Part shown: positions 7,682-16,687 of the stretch, piece after piece
Position numbering within the stretch: the stretch's first letter is position 1
Layout: each line of letters opens with the position of its first letter
Assembly (NCBI GenBank): GCA_002362135.1
Contig: DETO01000053.1
Location: 1-23,819 of the forward strand
Length of the DNA: 23,819 nucleotides
Direction: 5' to 3'
DNA from: Ruminococcus sp. UBA3286
GTDB lineage: Bacteria; Bacillota; Clostridia; Oscillospirales; Ruminococcaceae
The notes under the pieces: model-generated
Seen by the model: only the letters and a program-made list of their open reading frames with translations
Told to the model about the DNA's origin: nothing
Databases searched by the model: none
Made by a program: the position numbers and the translations under genes

Positions 7682-9676
7682 ATGAAAAAAATTAATAAAG
7701 CGCTTATCTGTGCAGTTGCAGCAGCTGCGGGTATTGCGGCTGCCGTTCCTATGGCTTCATATGCAAATGATATTTCTGCCGTTTCGGAAGCTGATGCAGG
7801 TCTTTCAGCAGCTGCGGAAGATAATACTACAGATATGCCGCAGTATGTGTCTCAATGGTATAAAGACGATAACGGAAGATTTTTTTATTATGATGAAAAC
7901 GGAGAATTCCTTACAGGCGAACAGGAGATCGACGGAGAGTTGTATCTGTTCTCCAAAAACGGAGTTCTGAAAACAGGCTGGAGAACTGTAGGCGGTTCAA
8001 GACGATATTATGACGCGGAAAGCGGCAAACCCGTTTATGGCTGGATAGAATATTGCGGAAAAAAATATTATGTTTCAGAATCGGGAAACGGCAAGCTTAG
8101 CGGCTGTATCTGCGAAAACGAAAACGGAGAATCCGTTCTGCTCGGCGAAAAAGGCGAATTTTTATACGAGCAGGGGATAGTCGCTATTGGCGGCGATCAT
8201 TATTACGCAAACGAAAATGGCGTTTTGCAAAAAGGCGTTGTAATGATAGACGGAGTGCCTTATGTTTTCAACGATGATTTTACTATGAAAACAGGCTGGG
8301 TTGACGTAGATGGCAAACGTTATTATTATGAACCCGAAAGCGGAAAAGCTGTTACGGGATTATTTGAAAATAACGGCGGAAGATATTATATCGACGCAGA
8401 GCAGGGAATGCTTACAGGCGTTGTCAATATCAACGGAACAGATTATCTTTTTTCGGAAGCTACGGGAGAAATGGAATATGGCTGGCTTTCCGTGAACGGT
8501 AGTGTACGTTATTTTTACAGCGACGGTTCTTATGCGTCAGGTCTCACGGCAATTAACGGCACGTGTTATCTTTTCTCCAATAAAGGCGAACTTCTTTACG
8601 GGATGAATTCAATGAACGGTAAAACCTATTACTCCGATCAAAAGGGAAGAGCCTGTAGGGGAATTATTACCATTGACGGAAAGCTGCGATATTTTGGGGA
8701 TGATTACGCTCTTTCGGGCGGAATGGCGGAATATGACGGTTCAACTTATATTTTCGACGAGTCGGGAAGCGTAATGACGGGCAGGACTGAATATAATGGC
8801 GATACCTATTATCTTTCGCCGGATTCAGGAAAAATGATGACCGGAAAGCTGCTGCTTGACGGTAAAAAATATTATTTTGCGGCAGACGGAAAAATGCATC
8901 GCGGCTGGTATACATTTGACGAGGAAAAGTATTATTTTTCTCAGGAAGGAAGCGCGGTTACCGGAATTTGCGAGATAGACGGAAAGAAATATTATTTCAA
9001 CGACGAAGGCGTTATGTTGACCGGCAGACTGTTGATAGACGGCGACAAGTACTATTTTGGGGAAGACGGAGCAATGGTAACAGGCTGGGTAGATCTTTCC
9101 GATGGCAGATATTATTTTGGAGAGGACGGAAAGATCTGTACGGGATGGCAGGATATAGACGGCAAGAAGTATTTTTTCAGCAAAACAAGCGGTATTCTTG
9201 TGAAAAACAAGATAGTCGGAGATTATAATCTTACCGAGGACGGAAGCGCAGTTCCGCTGTCCGATGTTCAGAAGCGCGCGAAAGTGATAGTTGCCGCAAC
9301 GGAAAATGATCCTGCAAATATTTATAACTGGGTGCGCAATCATAACAGTTATAATTCTATCGCCATAAACCGCGATCTTGCGCAGATAGAGGAGATAGGC
9401 TGGGCTTATTTCGCGAATTATGCTCTCGATAATAAAAACGTGGTATGCTATTGCATGGCGGCTGTAACTGATCTTCTTTTTAAACAGGCAGGATATAACA
9501 CACGTATAGTCTGCGGCAGTATTCAAGGCAAAGGCGCTCATTACTGGAATCAGGTATATGTAAACGATCAATGGCTTAATTACGATCTGTGCATGGGGTA
9601 TTATGCCGTTGGGCTGTCGTATTTGCAGTCTAATAAATATACGGTTACGCAGTATGTCAATGCTAAATATTATTGA
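7682..9676 (+). CDS. Cell-wall-binding repeat protein with transglutaminase-like domain
   Basis: This 664-residue secreted protein has a signal peptide (about 1-29, ending SYANDIS), about 22 glucan/choline-binding-type repeats (about 59-510) and a C-terminal transglutaminase-like domain (about 525-664). The repeats follow the pattern xxDGKKYYFxxDGxMxTGW and should bind cell-wall or polysaccharide ligands. In the C-terminal domain the likely triad is Cys589 in VVCYCMAA, His620 in GAHYWNQVYV and Asp635 in WLNYD, matching the Cys-His-Asp order of transglutaminase/protease folds. The activity could be cross-linking, deamidation or proteolysis; sequence alone does not decide. The ATG at 7682 is chosen over 7676 because AGGAG (7670-7674) is 7 nt from the former and abuts the latter. 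It is the first gene of a five-gene operon; the next ATG is 17 nt past its stop. Confidence 0.88.
   Translation: MKKINKALICAVAAAAGIAAAVPMASYANDISAVSEADAGLSAAAEDNTTDMPQYVSQWYKDDNGRFFYYDENGEFLTGEQEIDGELYLFSKNGVLKTGWRTVGGSRRYYDAESGKPVYGWIEYCGKKYYVSESGNGKLSGCICENENGESVLLGEKGEFLYEQGIVAIGGDHYYANENGVLQKGVVMIDGVPYVFNDDFTMKTGWVDVDGKRYYYEPESGKAVTGLFENNGGRYYIDAEQGMLTGVVNINGTDYLFSEATGEMEYGWLSVNGSVRYFYSDGSYASGLTAINGTCYLFSNKGELLYGMNSMNGKTYYSDQKGRACRGIITIDGKLRYFGDDYALSGGMAEYDGSTYIFDESGSVMTGRTEYNGDTYYLSPDSGKMMTGKLLLDGKKYYFAADGKMHRGWYTFDEEKYYFSQEGSAVTGICEIDGKKYYFNDEGVMLTGRLLIDGDKYYFGEDGAMVTGWVDLSDGRYYFGEDGKICTGWQDIDGKKYFFSKTSGILVKNKIVGDYNLTEDGSAVPLSDVQKRAKVIVAATENDPANIYNWVRNHNSYNSIAINRDLAQIEEIGWAYFANYALDNKNVVCYCMAAVTDLLFKQAGYNTRIVCGSIQGKGAHYWNQVYVNDQWLNYDLCMGYYAVGLSYLQSNKYTVTQYVNAKYY
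7856..9213 (+). repeat. About 22 tandem cell-wall-binding repeats (protein level)
   Basis: Tandem units of about 20-21 codons each encode a hydrophobic turn, DG, a YY(F/Y) core, a second (D/E)G turn and TGW. The best units, such as EIDGKKYYFNDEGVMLTG, lie at the C-terminal end. Units near the N-terminus (about codons 120-165) are degenerate. Codons differ between copies, so the array is old rather than freshly expanded. Confidence 0.85.
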
Positions 9677-9693
9677 ACAAACGAGGTAATATT

Positions 9694-10467
9694 ATGAAAA
9701 ATTTGAAATCAATGGTGGCTGCCGCTGTGTTGGTTACTGCAATTATTCCTCAGTTCAGCGCATTTGCTGTTTCTGACGATAACGGCAGGGCGGCTCCCGT
9801 ATACGATGAATTTAACGAAAACGACGTAAACGGCACGGTGATGATCAGCGTGCCGAACAACGCTAAAGCTTCTGTATTTATCGGATTTACGTCTCCCGAA
9901 GTTGACAATGAACCCTATTATTCGGAAGAACTTTCCGGCGGCAGAACCTATTATTTCGACGTTGAGGGAATGGATAATTCCGATGACGATTATCGTTTTT
10001 ATAATCTTTCGGTCGAACTTACAGGCGGAAAATACAACATGACAACGGAAAAATTCACCGATGAATTTGAGATTCCCGACGGCAACGACAATCCTGACAG
10101 CTATAGGGAACTTACATATAATTTTACGATCGACGATTCATATTCGGTTTCGGATACTGATATAATCTCTGCCAGTGGATATGAAAAAAATATTGCGGCA
10201 CATCTTGATTATTTGATGCAGGGCGACGTAAACAATGACGGTCAGATCAGCCCAAGCGACGCTTCATATACTCTCAGCGAGTATGCCGTTCTTTCAACGG
10301 GAGCTGCACCTACTTTTAATTCGAGGCAGAATTTTACGGCAGATGTGGATATGAATTCCCAGATAGACCCGTCGGACGCGTCGAGAATACTTTCCTATTA
10401 TGCCGCTCTTTCAACTAATGGAAGTACGGAAGGAATTTTTGTTGAGCCTGTTACTGTTTTGCAGTAA
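9694..10467 (+). CDS. Small secreted dockerin protein
   Basis: This 257-residue protein has a signal peptide (about 1-26, ending FSAFA), an unrecognised acidic, beta-rich middle module (about 30-170) and a C-terminal dockerin (about 176-250). The two dockerin halves are GDVNNDGQISPSDASYTLSE and ADVDMNSQIDPSDASRILSY, each with the D-x-N/D-x-D/N calcium loop spacing and the PSDAS motif. This motif differs from the dockerins at 4056-7265 and 13392-14897, so it probably binds other cohesins. The middle module has no catalytic motif I recognise and could bind carbohydrate or protein. GAGGT (9683-9687) supports the ATG at 9694 rather than a TTG at 9673. It follows the repeat protein by 17 nt and so is cotranscribed. 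Confidence 0.85.
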   Translation: MKNLKSMVAAAVLVTAIIPQFSAFAVSDDNGRAAPVYDEFNENDVNGTVMISVPNNAKASVFIGFTSPEVDNEPYYSEELSGGRTYYFDVEGMDNSDDDYRFYNLSVELTGGKYNMTTEKFTDEFEIPDGNDNPDSYRELTYNFTIDDSYSVSDTDIISASGYEKNIAAHLDYLMQGDVNNDGQISPSDASYTLSEYAVLSTGAAPTFNSRQNFTADVDMNSQIDPSDASRILSYYAALSTNGSTEGIFVEPVTVLQ

Positions 10468-10505
10468 TTCTTGTGTGGAAGAGGCTTTTTTGAAAGGAGA
10501 ATTTT

Positions 10506-13367
10506 ATGGATATAAACGAAAAGAAATACGGTTTTACGGTAACGAAAATTCGCGAAGAAAGCGTGGGAGAATTTATAGAAATGCGCCATGATAAAACAGG
10601 CGCGCAGCTTGCATGGCTGAACAACGGCGAAGAAAATAAATTGTTTTCCGTATCGTTTAAAACTGTTCCCGGCGACGATACGGGCGTGTTTCATATTTTG
10701 GAGCATTCTGTTCTTGGCGGCTCGAAGAGCTATCCCGTAAAAGATCCTTTTCTTTATTTGCTGAAAAGCTCGATGAACACGTTTCTCAACGCCATGACCT
10801 TTCCCGATAAGACCATGTTTCCCGTTGCAAGCAGGAATAATACGGATTTTATGAATCTTACGCGCGTATATCTTGACGCTGTTTTCAAGCCGTCGATATA
10901 TGATGAACCAAATATTTTTTATCAGGAAGGCTGCCATATTGAATGGAAAGGCAGCGGAGAACCTGCTTACAAAGGCGTTGTTTTTAATGAGATGAAAGGC
11001 GCGGTATCTTCCGTTGACGAACGCATAGACGAGGAGATTCTCAGAATGCTTTTTCCCGACAGCTGTTATCGTTTTGTTTCGGGCGGACTTCCTGAAGCTA
11101 TTCCCGATTTAAAATATGAGGATTTCATTGAAGCTCACTGCCGTTTTTATCACCCGTCAAATTCGTATTTTTATCTTGACGGCGATGTGAATATAGATGA
11201 AATTCTCGGTCTTATCGACGAATATCTCTGCGAATATGAAGCCGATTTGAATCAGCCTGAGATCAAAATGCAGACTCCGGTAAAAACAGCGGAAAAAGCT
11301 GCATATTATGAGATCTCGCCGGATGAATCGGAAGAAAACCGCACTCATCTTGCCATGGGAAAGATCATAGCTTCATGGGACGAACGCGAAAAAATATATG
11401 CGTATTCCGTTTTGTGCGAAGCTCTTGCGGGTTCAAATGACGCGCCGTTTTCACGCGCAATGCTTGATACGGGACTTTGCCTTGACGTATCGCTTGATAT
11501 TTCTGACGGGATACAGCAGCCTTACGGCGTTCTCACTATCAGCAATATCAATTGCGAAAACGGCGGAAAACTCATTGAAGCTGTAAAATCTACAGTATCG
11601 GGGCTTGTTGAAAACGGAATCGGAAAAGATAATATAATTTCCGCGATAAACCGCTGCGAATTCCGTTTCAGAGAATCCGAAGAACCGAAAGCGATAATCC
11701 GCAGCATGGACGCCATGTCGTCATGGCTTTACGGCGGCGATCCGCTTTATTACATAGAATGCGGCAGTTTGTTTGACGATCTGCGGGAAAAAGCTGAAAC
11801 AGATTATTTTGAGAAACTTCTTTCGGAATGGCTTCTTGATGAAAATGGCAGGGCGCTTGTTTATATGCTGCCTTCACGGAATCTCGGAGAGGAAAGCAGA
11901 ATCCGTGAGCGTGCGAAACTTGACGCCGCCCTCGCTGAAATGAATGAAACTGAAAAAAATTCACTTATCGAACTCAATGAAAAACTTGAAAAATGGCAGC
12001 ATACGCCCGATTCAGCGGAATCTGTCGATGCATTGCCGAAACTTCCTATCTCGGAAGTAAGCGGCGAACCCGTCGAATTTAAAACTGAAGTTGAGGAAAA
12101 AAACGGATATACGCTTCTGAGACATTCCGCGAAGGACAGCTTTATTTCGGCTATGAATCTGTATTTCGACATATCCGATCTTACTGACGACGAGCTTCGC
12201 ACAGCAGTATTTATGGATAGGTTGATTGCGGAACTCCCGACTTCAAAAAGCAGTGGAGCGGAACTGCAAAAGCGTATCACGGGAATTCTCGGCAGTCTCA
12301 GTTCTGATATTTCGGCTATCGGCGATAATTCGGCTCATGACGAATGCAGAACGTTTTTTGTAATAAAATCGCGCTTTTTAACGCGTAACTTTGTTGAAGC
12401 ACAAAAGCTGATAGGAGAACTTATTACCGAAACTGATTATACTTTCGCGGAACTTATCGGCGAAATTCTTATGCAGGACGATGAAGATATGAAGCAGGAG
12501 ATCATTTCCGACGGTCATCTTTTTGCGTCGCGCAGAGTAAGAGGAAGTATGTCTGCGGAATCTGCCGTCAAGGAGATCGTCAGCGGATTTGAAGGCTATA
12601 AATCGCTTCACGAATTTATCGGAAACATGGAAGAAAGGATTCCGCTGCTCATCGAAAAACTCCGAAAATTGTCAAAGCGGATATTCTGTAAAAATCGTCT
12701 GACGGCAAGCGTTACTTCCGTCAGCGAGATTTCTCCAGATATTATCGCGGCAATTCTTCCTGTCGGCGTAAAATTTGAGCCTGCGACGATGAAACTGTCT
12801 CTTGAACTCCCCAAAGCGCAGGGAATAATAATCTCTTCGGGCGTATCGTATTCTGCTCAGATACTTGGCGCGCCGATCGTGGATATGGGCTTGTGGAATG
12901 TTCTTACAACTCTTCTCAGCTATGAATATTTGTGGAATGAAGTACGCGTAAAAGGCGGCGCATACGGCACAGGAGCAGGCGTAAACAGCCTTGGAGAAGT
13001 GGTATTTCATTCATATCGCGACCCGTCTCCGTCGGCGAGCATAGAAATTTACAACAGGGCGGTTCAGTTCCTTGAAGCATTCTGCCGCAGCGATGAAGAT
13101 CTCAGCAGATTCATCATAAGCAGCATTGCGCGCGGCGAACCTATGATGTCCGACGGGGAATACGGTTCAAACTGCGACAATATGTATTTCAGAGGAATAA
13201 CTCAGGAAAAACGTCGGGAAATTCGTCAGCGTATGCTGTCTCTCACTAAAAATGATCTTGCGGCGGGCGTGGAATTCCTGAAAAATACAGGAAATTGCTG
13301 TATTGTCGGAGCGAAAAATGCAGTTGAAGCTTATGGCGGAGATATAGTTGTGGAATCAGTTAAATAA
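10506..13367 (+). CDS. M16C (PreP-like) zinc metallopeptidase
   Basis: This 953-residue insulinase-family enzyme is close to the usual length of the PreP/M16C group, which degrades peptides inside a closed two-half chamber. The inverted zinc motif HILEH gives His63, Glu66 and His67; the distal zinc ligand is probably Glu162 in FNEMKGA. The C-terminal half contains the RVKGGAYG stretch typical of M16 domains. No signal peptide is visible, so it should act in the cytoplasm on imported or leftover peptides. AAGGAG (10495-10500) precedes the ATG. The genes on both sides encode secreted dockerin proteins (gaps 38 and 24 nt), an odd place for a cytosolic peptidase unless it recycles peptides released outside. 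Confidence 0.93.
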   Translation: MDINEKKYGFTVTKIREESVGEFIEMRHDKTGAQLAWLNNGEENKLFSVSFKTVPGDDTGVFHILEHSVLGGSKSYPVKDPFLYLLKSSMNTFLNAMTFPDKTMFPVASRNNTDFMNLTRVYLDAVFKPSIYDEPNIFYQEGCHIEWKGSGEPAYKGVVFNEMKGAVSSVDERIDEEILRMLFPDSCYRFVSGGLPEAIPDLKYEDFIEAHCRFYHPSNSYFYLDGDVNIDEILGLIDEYLCEYEADLNQPEIKMQTPVKTAEKAAYYEISPDESEENRTHLAMGKIIASWDEREKIYAYSVLCEALAGSNDAPFSRAMLDTGLCLDVSLDISDGIQQPYGVLTISNINCENGGKLIEAVKSTVSGLVENGIGKDNIISAINRCEFRFRESEEPKAIIRSMDAMSSWLYGGDPLYYIECGSLFDDLREKAETDYFEKLLSEWLLDENGRALVYMLPSRNLGEESRIRERAKLDAALAEMNETEKNSLIELNEKLEKWQHTPDSAESVDALPKLPISEVSGEPVEFKTEVEEKNGYTLLRHSAKDSFISAMNLYFDISDLTDDELRTAVFMDRLIAELPTSKSSGAELQKRITGILGSLSSDISAIGDNSAHDECRTFFVIKSRFLTRNFVEAQKLIGELITETDYTFAELIGEILMQDDEDMKQEIISDGHLFASRRVRGSMSAESAVKEIVSGFEGYKSLHEFIGNMEERIPLLIEKLRKLSKRIFCKNRLTASVTSVSEISPDIIAAILPVGVKFEPATMKLSLELPKAQGIIISSGVSYSAQILGAPIVDMGLWNVLTTLLSYEYLWNEVRVKGGAYGTGAGVNSLGEVVFHSYRDPSPSASIEIYNRAVQFLEAFCRSDEDLSRFIISSIARGEPMMSDGEYGSNCDNMYFRGITQEKRREIRQRMLSLTKNDLAAGVEFLKNTGNCCIVGAKNAVEAYGGDIVVESVK

Positions 13368-13391
13368 ATTCATAAATGGAGATGCATAATA

Positions 13392-14897
13392 ATGAATATC
13401 AAAAAAATAGCTGCTTTTGCGGCTGCAATATGCGTGATTTGCGGAGCTGTTTCGTGGAATACAGAGTACAGTACTGCGAATGTCAGCTATGCCACTGAAA
13501 ATGAAGATGCAAACAAGATAACGCTTAATAAAATAGGCGACAAAGTACCGCTCAGCCTCGGCGGTACTACCGAGATCCCAAAATGGTACAGCGACGATGA
13601 ATCCGTTGCCGTTATTGCTTCAACAGGCGGTCAGTCGGCGGAAGTTACAGCGACGGGAAAGGGTTCTACAGCCGTATATGCCATATTATCGGGACAAACG
13701 CTTCGTTTTGACGTGACCGTTCTGGGAATTGAAGACGAGTCGAATAAAACGGTTGACGTAGGAACGGTTACGCTCACAAATGCGCGTTCGGAAGCAACGG
13801 TCGATCTCACGGGAGCTAACGCCGAGGACGCGGTGTGGAATACCAGCGACCCGAGCGTTGCTGTTGTTGACGAAAAAGGCGTTATTACCGCAGTAAATAA
13901 GGGTACGTGCAAAATCACAGCCGTTTATGAAAATGTTACATATGTTATAAACGTTGTATCGGAGTATGATCCAAGCGTAGTTCCGGAAACGCCGGCTTCT
14001 TTGCTGTGCGAATTGGAATTTTCAAATCAGAATCCTACGCGCAGTCTTAAATTTGAAGTTCCGTCCGATGAAATAAAAAACTGGCGCAGTACCGATGAAA
14101 GCGTAGTTACAGTTTCGGAAAGCGGCGTAATGAAAGCCGCAGGTTCGGGAAATTGTCGGGTTTACGTAGAAGTACAAGGTAATCTTTGCTACATTGAGGT
14201 AAAATCCACATATGATCCGAATCAGTCAACCGTTATCGAGTTGGGTGAAATTACGCTGACCGCCGAAAAGAAATCCCAGAAGCTTACGCTGAATAATGTT
14301 GCCGAGAATGCGAAAATCGAGTGGAGCAGTTCGGACAGCAGTATTGCCGCAGTATCGGACAGCGGTCTGATCATAGGCGTTTCAAGCGGAAGCTGCCGTG
14401 TCATTGCAAAGGTTGACGGAGTTGAGTATGGCGTAAACGTAAATGTTGATTTTAAAGCAACTGACGATATCCCGACTACTGTTATAAGGGGAATCGGCAG
14501 TACCGCGACGATAAATATCACAGGAATGAGCGGCGAGATAAAATTCAGCACTTCCGATTCTTCTGTGGCAGCCGTTGATAAAAACGGAAAAATCACGGCT
14601 GTAGGCGAGGGAACGGCAGTTATTACGGCTGAATTTTCGGGTGGCACGTCGGTAATGTATGTAAAAGTAGTGAAAAGTGGAATAATAGGCGATGCCAATG
14701 ATGACGGAAAAGTTGAAATTGCCGACGCTACGCTGATACTTCAATATCTCACAAACAAAGATGAATATCAATTGACGGAAGCAGGACTTTATAATGCCGA
14801 TGTTGACGGGATTCCGGGAGTTACGGCAAGCGATGCGCTTGCGATACAGCAGCTTGATGCAGGAATAATACATTCGCTGCCGCTCGTTACGAATTGA
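13392..14897 (+). CDS. Five BIG2-like modules plus C-terminal dockerin
   Basis: This 501-residue secreted protein has a signal-like N-terminus (1-30), five bacterial Ig-like (BIG2) modules of about 75 residues (about 40-430) and a type I dockerin (432-498). Each Ig-like unit carries the (S/T)SDxSVAxVdxxGxIxAVxxGtxxI pattern, for example PSVAVVDEKGVITAVNKGTC. The dockerin GDANDDGKVEIADATLILQY almost equals that of the GH9/GH16 enzyme, so both should bind the same cohesin. Its second calcium loop is short and Pro-containing (DVDGIPGVTASD), unlike the canonical first loop. The protein has no enzyme domain and is probably a structural or adhesive cellulosome component. GGAG (13378-13381) precedes the ATG, 24 nt after the peptidase gene. 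Confidence 0.9.
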   Translation: MNIKKIAAFAAAICVICGAVSWNTEYSTANVSYATENEDANKITLNKIGDKVPLSLGGTTEIPKWYSDDESVAVIASTGGQSAEVTATGKGSTAVYAILSGQTLRFDVTVLGIEDESNKTVDVGTVTLTNARSEATVDLTGANAEDAVWNTSDPSVAVVDEKGVITAVNKGTCKITAVYENVTYVINVVSEYDPSVVPETPASLLCELEFSNQNPTRSLKFEVPSDEIKNWRSTDESVVTVSESGVMKAAGSGNCRVYVEVQGNLCYIEVKSTYDPNQSTVIELGEITLTAEKKSQKLTLNNVAENAKIEWSSSDSSIAAVSDSGLIIGVSSGSCRVIAKVDGVEYGVNVNVDFKATDDIPTTVIRGIGSTATINITGMSGEIKFSTSDSSVAAVDKNGKITAVGEGTAVITAEFSGGTSVMYVKVVKSGIIGDANDDGKVEIADATLILQYLTNKDEYQLTEAGLYNADVDGIPGVTASDALAIQQLDAGIIHSLPLVTN

Positions 14898-14901
14898 GAT
14901 C

Positions 14902-16002
14902 ATGAAAAAGCGATATATTATCCCTCTTGCTGTCATTGGATTTTCCGCGGTAATGATGATTATAGGACGTCTGTTTCGTGGTTTTGCGGATTTTTACTGC
15001 GATCGTATTTTTCATATAATTTCAGTTCCGTATGCGTTTTTATGCGGTATTCTGCCCATATCCGTTGGGGAAATCATGATAATCGCGGCGTTGATACTGA
15101 TTTTTGTTGGCATTCCCGTGATGCTTGTCATGCTGATCTTCGCGAAGGAAAAACGCCGAAAAATAGTCTCCGTATCGCTGACTATAACTCTCAGTATGCT
15201 TGCGTTTACGTTTTTTATGGAATCGATGAATTGCTTTACGCTGTATGGCTGCACGAGATTTTCCGAGCGATTTTTCACGGAGACCGAGCATGATAATGAG
15301 GAATTGAAAGCGTTGTATTCAATGCTGATAGACGAAGCTAATTCATTGGCGGCAGAAGTGCCGAGAGATGAAAATGACAGATTTGTTCTTACAATAGATC
15401 CTGTCGAGGAATGCAGGAGCGCAATGAAAAAGGCGTCGGAAAAGTATCCGCAGTTGAAAGGATACTATCCGAAGCCTAAGCCGATAATGTTTTCTTATTT
15501 TATGAGCCAGACGGGAACTTTGGGAATGTATTTCCCGTTTTCCATGGAAGCTACGTATAATAACGATATCGTTCCCGAAGTCATGCCTGAAGTGATATGC
15601 CATGAGTACGCTCATCTTAAAGGATTTATGCAGGAAGACGAAGCGAATTTCATATCGTATATCGCAACGCAGGGGAGCGACAATGCGGAAGTGCGTTATA
15701 GCGGCTGTCTTGACGCTCTCGAATATGTGCATAATCAGATATATGCCAACGAAATAGCTTCAGGCTATGAATTAACGGGGAAAATTTCCGAGCAGGTTCG
15801 AAAAGACTGGTTCAGATTTTTGCCTGATAATTACTGGGAAGAAAACGATAAGAAGGAGATAATTTCCACGGAGACAGTAGCTGCGGTTTCTGATGCCGCT
15901 TCTGATGCAAGCATGAAGCTTAACGGAGTTGAAGACGGAATTGCCAGCTACAATCGCATGGTAAATTTGCTTCTTGATTATTATTTCCCGCCCGAAGAAT
16001 AG
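14902..16002 (+). CDS. DUF3810-type membrane protein with HExxH motif
   Basis: This 366-residue protein has three N-terminal membrane segments (about 6-26, 50-77 and 90-107) and a soluble C-terminal domain. The domain contains VICHEYAHLKGFMQEDEANF: His234, Glu235 and His238 form an HExxH zinc motif, and a downstream Glu in EDEANF could be the third ligand. This is the pattern of the DUF3810 family as I remember it, a probable membrane metallopeptidase with unknown substrate. Its ATG lies 4 nt after the BIG2-dockerin stop without a strong ribosome site, so it is probably translated by coupling. It ends the operon, 10 nt from the convergent lipoprotein gene; I see no clear terminator there. Confidence 0.82.
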   Translation: MKKRYIIPLAVIGFSAVMMIIGRLFRGFADFYCDRIFHIISVPYAFLCGILPISVGEIMIIAALILIFVGIPVMLVMLIFAKEKRRKIVSVSLTITLSMLAFTFFMESMNCFTLYGCTRFSERFFTETEHDNEELKALYSMLIDEANSLAAEVPRDENDRFVLTIDPVEECRSAMKKASEKYPQLKGYYPKPKPIMFSYFMSQTGTLGMYFPFSMEATYNNDIVPEVMPEVICHEYAHLKGFMQEDEANFISYIATQGSDNAEVRYSGCLDALEYVHNQIYANEIASGYELTGKISEQVRKDWFRFLPDNYWEENDKKEIISTETVAAVSDAASDASMKLNGVEDGIASYNRMVNLLLDYYFPPEE

Positions 16003-16012
16003 ATTTTGATTT

Positions 16013-16636
16013 TTATGAGATCGCCGAGGTAGTTTCAGTTGAAACGGTTTCCGAGGCGATCGTCGTTGTTTCAGCGGCATCAGAGGTTGAGGGTTCTGTT
16101 GAAGGTACGTAGGAAGCGTCGGGGGATACTTCGCTGAAAGTAATGCAGAGAAGATTATTTGGCATCGCAAATGAAGCGATATAGCCGTTTTCGTCAACCG
16201 AAAGCGTGTAATCTCCGCCGTCAAGAGAACCCGAGATCTCAAGCATTCCTTCATTTTCGCTGCCTTTAAGTTCTTCTTTGCGAGCGTTTTCGTCAACGGC
16301 GTCGATCAGATTCAGCAGCATCGCCTTAACGGGAAGCGCGGAACGAGGTACCGAAAAGCTCAATCCCTTATAATCGGCGGAAACATTGCCGTCCATGAAA
16401 GTAAGCTTCACTCCGCTGAGGGTATTTGGCGATTCAAATTCAGCTTCCCACATACCGTCTCCCAATCGCTTTATAGTGGCGTCGGCGTTCAGCTTGTCAA
16501 GGCTTATCAGCGCTTTTGAACTGAAAGAACAGTTAAGGTTGTTTTGCCTTTTTTCAGTACTTTTCATAGGCGCTGAGCATGATGCAAGGCAAAAAATCAT
16601 AAATACTGCAAAAAAGGACGTGAATAATTTTTTCAT
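16013..16636 (-). CDS. Lipoprotein of unknown function
   Basis: This 207-residue protein has a signal peptide and lipobox LASC (Cys20), so it should be anchored on the outer face of the membrane. The body (about 30-165) is predicted mostly beta strand and I do not recognise it. The last 35 residues are Ser/Thr-rich (for example ETTTIASETVSTETTSA), an odd place for a linker because nothing follows. AAGGAG just upstream sets the start. It is the third gene of a minus-strand set, 51 nt after nnr. Confidence 0.7.
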   Translation of the reverse strand: MKKLFTSFFAVFMIFCLASCSAPMKSTEKRQNNLNCSFSSKALISLDKLNADATIKRLGDGMWEAEFESPNTLSGVKLTFMDGNVSADYKGLSFSVPRSALPVKAMLLNLIDAVDENARKEELKGSENEGMLEISGSLDGGDYTLSVDENGYIASFAMPNNLLCITFSEVSPDASYVPSTEPSTSDAAETTTIASETVSTETTSAIS

Positions 16637-16687
16637 AATAAAATCTCCTTGAATTATTATTTTTAATTATAAACGTCCTTTAATTTA

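Noticed and set aside
7856..9213. Regular repeats considered as a CRISPR array or satellite
   Set aside because: The period is about 60-63 nt in one reading frame, the copies differ at DNA level, and they encode known wall-binding repeats.
8825..9571. 248-codon minus-strand frame opposite the wall-binding repeats
   Set aside because: It is produced by the regular codon pattern of the repeats on the other strand and lacks start signals.
16003..16012. Terminator between the DUF3810 gene and the convergent lipoprotein gene
   Set aside because: Only 10 nt separate the stops and no stable stem with a T tract could be found.
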